Translations under genes and position numbers: made by a program
In this document: one piece after another, positions 29,010 through 38,718 of the stretch
How positions within the stretch are numbered: position 1 is the first letter of the stretch
Layout of the letters: each line of letters begins with the position of its first letter
Notes under the pieces: generated by a model
Databases searched by the model: none
Told to the model about the DNA's origin: nothing
Seen by the model: only the letters and a program-made list of their open reading frames with translations
Source of the DNA: Elysia chlorotica
Lineage: Eukaryota; Mollusca; Gastropoda; Plakobranchidae
Length of the DNA stretch: 64,000 nt
Assembly: GCA_003991915.1 (NCBI GenBank)
Contig: RQTK01000025.1
Coordinates: 10,001 to 74,000 of the forward strand
Reading direction: 5' to 3'

Positions 29010-30449
29010 TGTTGACTTCAGCTAAGTAAAAAAAGTTGATCAACAAATAATCAGAATTTAATTTTATTAGTATAATACTCATATATGCCACTTACTTAAA
29101 TTTTCAAGCCTGACTGAGAAGTGTATTTGAGAAGGGGCATGTTCTTTACTTTTTAATTATGAAAAGTTACAACATAAAAATCAAGAATCTCTATCCTTTG
29201 AAACCGGTACTGCCATTGCCATTGCCATAATATTTTAATTTTGGTGATGTACATTTTTCATCCAATTGCTGACTCCTACTTGAATCTTACCCAGTATTGA
29301 TGTTGTTTTACCCTCTATTGTTTTCAAGAAGGATTACAATCTTAGTTAAAGCGAGCTGTTGTATACATTTTTTTCCCTCGTTTTTATTTGTGATATTACA
29401 TGATTTTGTCTTGAGGAGATATTTTATGATGCCAAGTTTGTGTACTTGTATAATACCTTGTAGTTATATTTTTAAATGATTCTTTAGACATCTAAACTTT
29501 CTTTAACCAAGATTATATGGTTGTTGATCTCCACTTAGAATAGATTGAGAATACATTTTTATTTTATCATTGGCTGTCAAAAATGGAAATGTATGTATAG
29601 AAAGTTTTCACTTAAGTAGTAATCTCAAATAAAATTATTAACAAATTACAGTGGACTACGGAAGTATTGATGTTGCAGGGGGATGGGTGTCATGATCCAC
29701 GCATCAGTCTAATCAACACAACCGTAAGGAAAAAATGAAGGTTCTAGGGAACAAAAACAGAGTGACTGGTCTTTTTTTTCTAAGTAACCAATGTCTTTTC
29801 TCCTGTTATTGTTTTGTTTTTGGAAAACCAAGTTGTATAGGCTTCTGGAAACCTACATATGGTAGTCCATACAGCGCATATAGCCTACCTATTCCTCATT
29901 CCCATGGTCTTGCTGTTCTTATTGCTAACAAAGCCAAACAAACAAAATAGAAAAACACTGGACAAGATAGAAAAGAAGAATAATGAAAGATGGGAGAGAA
30001 AATGGGCGGGTGTGGGGTGATAGTTAGGGAGGAGGTGAGAGGGAGAGAAGATTTAAAAAAAGACGGATGGCAGCAGTAAGTAGCATGTAATTGTCAGGGG
30101 AGCAGAGAGAGAAGGAGGAATGGGGATAGAAAAGACAAAGAATTTTTTAATACAGAGGGAATTCTGGAAGCGCCGATTGCGATCTCCCTAAGACTGAGAG
30201 AGAGTGAGACAGAATAGAGGATAAAAGCAGAAGAAAGAGGAAATGATTAGATCTGTAGATCTCTAGTCTATAAAGTCCTGTTTAGTTTTCCTTGTGACAA
30301 GACTGGGTGGGTTACAGAGGTGGACTGTGATCAAATCAAGTGATGCTAGATGATGTAGATCTATGATCTATCACATGTGTATGTTTCTAACTGAACAAAC
30401 GTTGGTGTGGTATGTGCTTGTGTCAAGACTCAAGGGGAGAGGGGAAGGT
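28860..30449 (+). repeat. 1.6-kb direct segmental duplication, copy 1
   Basis: Matches 31285-32887 in order and orientation with few substitutions and small indels (identity mid-90s percent or better by eye). The left border is inside the MITE, at the CTCTTTTAAAAAGAGACTCG palindrome. The right border is at AGGGGAGAGGGGAAGGT. The segment contains AT-rich DNA, GA-rich stretches and AGATCT words. It has a 71-codon open frame (29735-29950) that is kept in both copies but has no recognised domain. No gene is recognised in it. Confidence 0.93.
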
Positions 30450-30740
30450 CGTGTCCAATTTGTAGAGAGATCATAAACAAGCATGCTTGTTATGCAAAAA
30501 TTGACTGGGTGGGGATGTGTATGTGTGAGTACTGAGTGGTCAGCCGATTAGGGTTCCGTGCCGCCACTCCCTTCAAAGAGACAGAGAAGCCAGCACAGGT
30601 GTCTACTTAAGGCAGGTGTAAAATCATTGTTTGAACTCTGTCACCAATGCTGTCCGGCAAGCGATGGCAAGCCATTCTCCCAGCTTTCATTTTGCCGCGT
30701 GACACAGCCATGTGCGCCTCTGTCTGTCTGTGTTTCTTTC

Positions 30741-30824
<84 letters not shown>

Positions 30825-31284
30825 ACTCACTCTCTCTCTCAATGTAACTGCGCACATTGTGGACTTTATTGAAATTCATTTGATTCAGCAATTAAAAGTA
30901 TAGATGGTAGAAATCAGTTTTAGATTACTAGATTCGACACATAGTACAAAAAATTGTTTGTTCTTCAATAGGCAGTTGAATAAGAAGAGAAGGTGCAAAT
31001 TCACAGAGAGAGAGAGAGATAGAGAGACAGACAGACAGACAGACACAGAAAGGTAGGGGAGGGGCTGGGGGAAAACAGAGAGGAAGAAAGATGTTTCGTC
31101 GTATTGAGCGTGGCTAGACTGACTGACAAGGCTGGGTCTAGTGTTGCATCACTACATAACTCTTGTTTCCTAAGAGTGATAGAGATCAGTGTGCTTGTGG
31201 TTTTCGCGTATGTTAGGAGAGGGAGGTGGAGGGGCAATGAATGGTCATATTTATTTGGCATATTGATCATTTCCACCACACCTC
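30450..31284. other. Unique spacer between the duplicated segments
   Basis: About 835 bp present once. It holds a CT array (30749-30840) and a GA/CAGA array (31004-31045). Short frames through these arrays are artefacts. No gene recognised. Confidence 0.8.
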
Positions 31285-32887
31285 CTCTTTTTTTGGCTCT
31301 TTTAAAAAGAGACTCGTTATTCGAAGTTTTAACACTTTTGGGGTTCAGGTATGTCCCCTCCTGTAATTCAAATTCTCTTTATTCGAAGTTTTGATCAAAT
31401 CTCAAGCAATGCGAATTATGAGGTGTCCGCGGTATGTTGACTTCAGCTAAGTAAAGAAAGTTGATCAACAAATAATCAGAATTTAATTTTATTAGTATAA
31501 TACTCATATAATTGTATGCCACTTACTTAAATTTTCAAGCCTGACTGAGAAATGTATTTGAGAAGGAGCATGTTCTTTACTTTTGAATTATGAAAAGTTA
31601 CAACATACAAAATCAAGAATCTCTATACTTTGAAACCGGTTCTGCCATTGCCATAATATTTCAATTTTGGTGATGTATATTTTTCATCCAATGGCTGACT
31701 CCTACTTGAATCTAACCCAGTATTGATGTTGTTTTACCCTCTTTTGTTTTCAAGAAGGATTACAATTTTAGTTAAAATGAGCTGTTGTGTACATTTTTTA
31801 CATCGTTTTTATTTGTGATATTACATGATTTGTCTTGAGGAGATATTTTATGATCCCAAGTTTGTGTACTTGTATAATACCTTGTAGTTATATTTTTAAA
31901 TGATTCTGTAGACATCCAAACTTTCTTTAACCAAGATTACATGGTTGTTGATCTCCACTTAGAATAGATTGAGAATATATTTTTATTTTATCATTGGCTG
32001 TCGAAAATGGAAATGTATGTATAGAAAGTTTTCACTTAAGTAGTAATCTCAAATAAAATTATTAACAAATTACAGTGGACTACGGAAGTATTGATGTTGC
32101 AGGGGGATGGGTTGTCATGATCCACGCATCAGTCTAATCAACACAACCGTAAGGAAAAAATGAAGGTTCTAGGGAACAAAAACAGAGTGACTGGTCTTTT
32201 TTTTCTAAGTAACCAATGTCTTTTCTCCTGTTATTGTTTTGTTTTTGGAAAACCAAGTTGTATAGGCTTCTGGAAACCTACATATGGTAGTCCACACAGC
32301 GCATATAGGCTGCCTATTCCTCATTCCCACGATCTTGCTGTTCTTATTGCTAACAAAGCCAAACAAACAAAATAGAAAAACACTGGACAAGATAGAGAAG
32401 AATAATGAAAGATGGGAGAGAAAATGGGCGGGTGTGGGGGGATATGTAGCAAGTGATAGTTATGGAGGAGGTGAGTGGGAGAAAAGATTTTTTTAAAGAC
32501 GGGTGGCAGCAGTAAGTAGCAAGTAATTGTCAGGGGAGCAGAGAGAGAAGGAGGAATGGGGATAGAAAAGACAAAGAATTTTTTAATACAGAGGGAATTC
32601 TGGAAGCGCCGATTGCGATCTCCCTAAGACTGAGAGAGAATGAAACAGAATAGAGGATAAAAGCAGAAGAAAGAGGAAATGATTAGATCTCTGTAGATCT
32701 CTAGTCTATAAAGTCCTGTTTAGTTCTCCTCGTGACAAGACTGGGTGGGTTACAGAGGTGGACTGTGATCAAATCAAGTGATGCTAGATGATGTAGATCT
32801 ATGATCTATCACATGTGTATGTTTCTAACTGAACAAACGTTGGTGTGGTATGTGCTTGTGTCAAGACTCAAGGGGAGAGGGGAAGGT
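31285..32887 (+). repeat. 1.6-kb direct segmental duplication, copy 2
   Basis: Second copy of 28860-30449. It starts inside what was the MITE and therefore lacks that element's left end, and it stops at the same GGGGAAGGT word. Small differences include an inserted ATTGTATG block (31509-31516), the loss of one of two adjacent GCCATT units, and an extra GTAGCAAGTGATAGTTATGG-type stretch. Loss of the MITE's left half suggests this is the derived copy. Confidence 0.93.
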
Positions 32888-34196
32888 TGTTTTTGTTTGA
32901 CTTTGTTTGAACGTTTGGTCAGGGCATTGTCTGTGTCAGGGACAGCACGACCAGCATGTGCCTTGCAGTGCCAGCAGTTTGTTACCCCTCCCCCTTCCCT
33001 CACTTCTAGTTACACAAAGCACTTAGGGCTGAGATGATAAAGGCAAGTTTTGAATGTGTATTATTACACGTAACTTTAGACAAAGAATCAGGGTGCAAGA
33101 CGGATGGGAAAATCAATTTATCCGTCAAAATGTATTGTAAAACTTAATTCTGGGGACAAAGAAAAACATCAACACAGACATATAAACACTTAAGTTACAC
33201 AACCGTTCTTTTTAATGTAGACAAAGAGAGACTGGTTTTGGTTCCAGGTGATTAAATCAATACTAACGAAGGTCAACTCATTCAAGTGCAATACAAGTGG
33301 AGTCGGCTGTACCATGCTTTAACTTCTTTAAACTTAAACAGTGCTGACACTTATTGTCCTCATTGTATACAACTCAGTTTATTTTTGTAAAAGGTGTTAC
33401 ATATCAGCTTCACAGGTAAGTAATTTACAACTTTTAATAGATACCCTGAGTCTCATAATTAGTTCCTAGTCACCTGTCTTATATTGACGAATCTCTTATC
33501 CTCAAAGAAATTTTGATACTCTTTTAACTTTGTTCTTGTTTTAGTTTATTATAGGTGACACGTATTAGGTCACACGTTTTTAATATTTTTAATATTTACC
33601 AGTGCTTCCTCTCTCCTATTTTTCTTATATATTGGCTGTTTAATATGCTATGGATTTTTTTCCAACTACACTGGTATAGCTTTAATATATTTTTACCTTT
33701 TTTTTGTGTGCATGCACACTGGTGAAGCTTTATTATAATAATTATTTTCAAATTAACATGATCCTTAAATCTTAGCATTAATTTTTTAGATTGCCAGTTA
33801 AAGCACTTTTATTTAATGCAAATTGGCAATTGAGATTTTAAAAATTCTACAGTTGTTTTAAATTGTATGTGAAGTTTTATTGCCATGCTTTTCCAGAACC
33901 TGCGACTTAAGTTTTGTTTAATAAAACCTAGTCGTTTCATTTTTAAATTTGTTGTAAGTGTATGACTTTGTTGAAATAATGAAATTAAACGATAGCAAAT
34001 TTTTTTTGCAATGTTTTCTTATTTTTTATATTTGCACTACATTGTTAGTATTGTAACAAAAGCAAGACTTCTCTGTCTGTCTCTCTTGAGCAATATGAGA
34101 TCGTGGGCTCTGATATTTCAAATGAGAACTGTGAAGCGTAGAATGTTCGTCTTTCACTAACAAGTTATTTTGTTTACAAATATTTTATCCGAGACT
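32888..34196. other. Intergenic DNA without recognised features
   Basis: AT-rich sequence. No open frame with a domain, no tRNA-like boxes and no repeat ends recognised. Confidence 0.6.
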
Positions 34197-34881
34197 TTGT
34201 CAGTATGAAGCCGAATATCAAAGGAAAAGAATTATCATAATGTAAGCAAAGCCCTGTGTTGTTAATGTGGAAAGAATAATTATAAGCCTTTTGCATTATT
34301 TGTTTGATGTTGTCTTATAATAAGGCTTGCACTTTCAGTAAGAACATTGCCTCCTAGTCCTATTAGAGATTCCTGAAAGAGTTATTTCCCAATTATTACA
34401 TGTATACAGTGCATAATATATATCTATATTTTCACATTACCAACACGGGGCTTTGCTTACATTATGAGAAATCTTTTCCTTTGAATCGTTTCATATTCGG
34501 CATATATCTATATAGTGCTGACGTCGCACGCTAAGCAATAACCCATTAGAGCGATAGAGTGCACCTAATTAAAAGCCTTTTGCATTTATTTGTTTGATGT
34601 TGTCTTATAATAGGCTTGCACTTTCAGTAAGAACATTACCTCCTAGTCCTATTAGAGATTCCTGAAAGAGTTATTTCCCAATAATTACATGTCTACCATG
34701 CATATATATAATATAAATATATATATATATTAATATTCACATTACCAACACAGGGCTTTGCTTACATTATGAGAAATCTGTTCCTTTGAATCGTTTCATA
34801 TTCGGCATATATATCTATATAGTGCTGACGCTGACGTCGCACGCTAAGCAATAACCCATTAAAGCGATAGAGTGCACCTAA
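34197..34881. mobile_element. Foldback/tandem element of unknown family
   Basis: A unit of about 290 bp is present twice in tandem (34281-34568 and 34570-34880). Each unit contains a block beginning ACACNGGGCTTTGCTTACAT and running to TCATATTCGGC. The reverse complement of that block sits just to the left, at 34210-34269. The array can therefore fold back on itself. AT dinucleotide runs differ in length between the copies. No coding capacity. Confidence 0.7.
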
Positions 34882-34899
34882 AAACTTCTTTTTCATTTG

Positions 34900-35640
34900 T
34901 AAGCAATAACGGACGAGTAACTTTTTCTTGGCAGGACGTTTTTCTAGTTTTAGTGCAGCACTAAAATTTCAACGAGTGTGGTACAATTGTGAAGTCATCA
35001 ACCAGCACAAATGCCTGAGATAGACTGGCGCCAGTAGCACAAGTTGACTTCGGCGACATTCAAGAGACAATAGATTTTATTGTATTCCATTACATAATTC
35101 AAGATGGCTACGCAGAGTGTGAAGCGTTCATCACAGTCATATACAAGAGGTCTGTACTGTACAATGAAAGTCTGTAGTTGGTTGTCTGTTTCAGATTATG
35201 AGGATTATAATATGAGGCTATGTCAACTTGTGTAGACGTTTTTTACATTTTCTCCAAATTTGATGAACCCAATATCTTCGTCTTGCTCTTTTTTGTGTTC
35301 TCCGTCTCAACCACAATAACAGCTCCAGCTTGGTATCCATCTTGGATTTGCCATTCTACACGGACGAGCGAAAAAACTTGGTGTGAATGCACTGGCTCAG
35401 ATGAGTTTCCTCGTCCGATTTCACTTGTACGAGCGATGTTTTGGTGTGAACGCGCAGTTATTCTTAAAACAAAAAGGCATCTTCGGGCAAGTATATTGCA
35501 GGCTCAGGCCTACTTTCAATGCGTTCATGCTTCTGCTAGCGTAGATCAGACTGTCTTACCTCAATTTTTGCCTAGTTCTAACAGTGTTCAAGTTTTGGAC
35601 ACACCTACCAGTACCATACAGTTCCGCAATTCGTTATGAT
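34900..35640 (+). other. Region with an unrecognised 139-codon frame
   Basis: An open frame at 35220-35639 starts with a hydrophobic stretch and continues polar. I recognise no domain, no flanking splice sites stand out, and base composition does not separate it clearly from its surroundings. An internal echo (ACGAGCG...TTGGTGTGAA, twice, about 60 bp apart) suggests repeat-derived sequence. Treat it as non-coding unless transcripts show otherwise. Confidence 0.25.
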
Positions 35641-35964
35641 ACAGTGGTCACATTATTATAATCATTTCCGTCTTTCCAATCCCATCCCTCACAGACAAAA
35701 TAGTGCCCAAGTAATATCTACTTACTATTACTAAGCAAAGTTCCAATTATTGTACCAGTTAGACAATGTAAGAGAGGCATAAGTTGACATAAGGATAGTA
35801 TTCTTAGTCATTTGGTCTGTCTTGCATGGCTACCTGTATGGCAGTCAAGTTACTTAAAACAGAGAAGAAAGGGAGTGAACGATTTTTAATTTAGAGAACT
35901 TTATTTACTTGCAACAAAGAGGAGAAAAGTTGGTACTTTATCAAGTATGCCCATGTCAGTATTA

Positions 35965-36060
35965 CGTAAGAGATAATAATAATAATAATATTAATAAGTA
36001 CATTTTATAACGCTTTATGTCCTGGCCTCAAACTCAAAGCGCTTTACAAGATTCTTTCAT
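35965..36060 (+). repeat. Candidate dispersed repeat with AAT-rich start
   Basis: An ATA/AAT run leads into TACATTTTATAACGCTTTAT and CAAACTCAAAGCGCTTTACAA. The repeated AACGCTTTAT/AGCGCTTTAC words resemble a repeat I have seen in many marine invertebrate genomes. That memory is not checked. Confidence 0.4.
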
Positions 36061-37140
36061 TCGTCCATACTAATTGTACATCAGACACACCCACACCCAT
36101 ACACACACACAGATGTCATTCAATATTAGTAGCATGCACTGCACTGTGGACAATGCATTAATATGTGATGTTAAGCATCTCAGTTTAAGGTCCATGGGCA
36201 TGTAGGTGAAAGTTTGGTCGGATTTATTTCCATGCAATCTTTCCCAATAAACATTGCGTTTAACCCCTTCGTGACATACAATGTACACTGTGTGTCAGAT
36301 TTTTTTAGACAAGATGCTAGCCCACGTATATTGTATGTCCTCAAATCCGCCTATTTCAGCATTCCCCATGACGTTTAGTTGTACAAGACACGCAATCATG
36401 TTTTTTCGGTTTGTTTTTAGGTTTCTTTGTTTCCGCTTCAATTACTCATTTACAGTCAATTTTTCAAGCATTTTTTTTTAAAAAACAATTTTCCTTCCGT
36501 AATTACATATAATGTGAAGGTGACTGATTACCATAGAATTGATGGAATGTTCAAAAAGAATTGGATCAATTTATCGCTCTGAATATCTCATTGTTGTTAT
36601 GAGTTTTTTTAGAAAGTAATCTGCAGGTTAGATTCAGAAAAAGTGAGAAAAACCATTTAAACTTACACTTCTTTAAAATATGTTTGGTACATTTTCCTGA
36701 AAACACCTTCACCTGCAGCTGATTAGAGTTGAGAGTGAATCTGTATATTATATTATGAGCCAATATAAATAACCAAAATAATGAAAATATGTAGGAAAAA
36801 TGTCAAACTTTTAACAGTAAGTTTAACTTAGTTTAATATTGGCGATCACATTTTTAATTTATTTAATCTAAGTAAGAACTGGGTTCCTCAAAGCATAACA
36901 GCAGCACAGTGGTGACGTTGAGAATGCCAGCTGCATGCAGTGTTGAAATGCATTCATGTAGAGGTACATGTATGGTAATCTATAGGCCTATATTAACTTT
37001 AAAATTTCAGATTGAACACTACTGGTTACATTTATAATATTTAGAAAGAAAAAGTTAAGATATTTTATTTCTCTACAATTGGATCAATGCAATCAATAGA
37101 ATGAATTTCCAAGACGAAAAGTTTTGTTTTTAGGGTATAT
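36061..37140. other. AT-rich DNA without recognised features
   Basis: No convincing frame, RNA gene or element end beyond a CA-rich patch near 36085-36110. Confidence 0.55.
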
Positions 37141-37143
37141 ATA

Positions 37144-37634
37144 CATACAAAGGGAGAGAGAGTGAGGTAAAGACAGAGAATACAATGTATAAAAGTATGT
37201 GCTAAACTCATTCAACACCCTTTTCCTCATACAACTTCTATTAATAATAATAAGAAGAAGAAAATTAAAATATTTTTGGTTTCAAGTGAGAATAATTATG
37301 TTTATGTGGGTAAATCATTGGTTGAGTTGGAGTGATACTTGGTATAATGGTTGCTATAGCAAATGGAACTTTTTTTCTTTTATTGGCAATTCTTTTCACT
37401 TTTTGATCAGTTAGAAAAAAAAACAATGTTTTCCACACAATTACAGCAATCTTCCAGTCATAAACTGACAAAAACTGTCTGGACTCCTAAAACAAAGTTT
37501 GAAACATACTGTTAAGGACTCCTAAAACAAAGTTTGAAACATACTGTTAGTGTTACTTTTTAAACACTCATTCACTCTCTTTCTATGCTTTTCTTCTTTC
37601 CCTGTCTTTACCTCACTCTCTCCCCCTTTGTATG
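37144..37634. mobile_element. Inverted-repeat element (candidate MITE or foldback)
   Basis: CATACAAAGGGAGAGAGAGT plus GAGGTAAAGACAG at 37144-37178 is mirrored at 37600-37634 as CTGTCTTTACCTC and CTCTCCCCCTTTGTATG. The arms are about 35 bp and the loop about 420 bp. The loop carries a 35-bp tandem duplication (37481-37549) built on CCTAAAACAAAGTTTGAAAC. No coding capacity. Confidence 0.6.
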
Positions 37635-37941
37635 TTGAATGTGCACTTTTTCCAAGTGGGGAGTGATGAGACTAGTAATATTGGTGTTTAATACATATAT
37701 GTTAGTAAGCAAAAATACATGATTGTTAGTTATAGGCTAGGACTATGCCGCAATTTTCGCAACTTTTAACATTTCCTGTTGCAATTTGTGCAACTTTCTA
37801 GGGGGACTGATAAATTGGAAGAAAAAAAAGTTGTTTTCGTTCATTATTGATTAAAATAATTTTATTATTTAGGCAATGGCTATGCCATATTTGCAATGTA
37901 TGTTTTGATTTTTTACCCCTACTTAAGTTTATATTAAACAG

Positions 37942-38123
37942 AAAGATCATCAAAAAGAAAAGCTGAATCATTAGAGCTAGAAGAGGAAAAAGTTTCACCC
38001 AAGATTAGTCCAGCAGCGAAAAGGCTAAAACGCGCTGTGAAACAAAGTCCTTCCTTAAAAACACCAAGCAATGTATCTGCCAAGACAAAAGTCTCTAGCT
38101 CTGGAAAAAAGAATAAGAAATAA
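37942..38123 (+). pseudogene. Inverted partial copy of the last NIFK coding exon
   Basis: This plus-strand stretch repeats the 3' 182 coding bases of NIFK exon 5 (38719-38900, minus strand), including the stop at 38121-38123. I find one difference, an AAA/AAG synonymous Lys change. The matching non-coding flank (38124-38377 against 38471-38718) differs at about 20 sites plus small indels, near 8%. The copy starts inside the exon, right after TATTAAACAG, and has no start codon or upstream exons. It is a fragment, not a full gene. The low divergence of the coding part alone is odd and could mean gene conversion or selection. Confidence 0.9.
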
Positions 38124-38417
38124 AAGTTGATTTTTTATAATTTTTTCCTATTTTGTTCTCCTTATTTCTTTTTGTCTTGGAATGAAATAATTTGCATAAC
38201 ACAAAAGTTCCAAACTGGACACCTTATATCTTAAAATGAATAGATTCATCTTATTAGACCTATTTTACACACAATGAAATAGGATTAAGATAAATCATGG
38301 TTTTATAATATAAGCTATTTCAAAGGCATCTATTTCCTTTTTTAAACATTGCATTCACTGTTTAATATAAACTTAAGTAGGGGTAATGATTTAAATACTG
38401 CACATGTTTAGAGTAAG

Positions 38418-38573
38418 TACAGTGGATTCCGCTTAAGATAAACCTATTGGAGAAAAGCAGTTTATTTTATCTTAAGTTTATATTAAACTGTGACTGCAAT
38501 GTTTGAAAAAGGAAATAGATGCCTTTGAAATAGCTTATATTATAAAATCATGATTTATCCTATTTCACTGTGT
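38418..38573. mobile_element. Pogo/Tc1-type MITE at the NIFK 3' end
   Basis: The left end TACAGTGGATTCCGCTTAAG pairs loosely with the right end, which reads CACACAGTGAAATAGGATAA on the other strand. The interior has no coding capacity. It resembles the element at 43282-43465. Its right half lies inside the right arm of the NIFK inverted duplication, and its left half is the unpaired centre. An AATAAA on the minus strand (38461-38466) lies about 255 bases past the NIFK stop, so the element may supply that gene's polyadenylation signal (inference). Confidence 0.6.
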
Positions 38574-38718
38574 GTAAAAATAGGTCTAATAAGATGAACC
38601 TGTTCATTTTCAGGTGTAAGGTGTCCAATTTGGATCTTTGTGTTATGCAAATTATTTCATTCCAAGGCAAAAACAAATAAGGAGCACAAAATAGGAGAAA
38701 ATTATAAAACATCAACTT

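Noticed and set aside
36260..36300. TTAACCCCTTCGTGACA, reminiscent of a piggyBac end.
   Set aside because: No matching opposite end or TTAA duplication was found.
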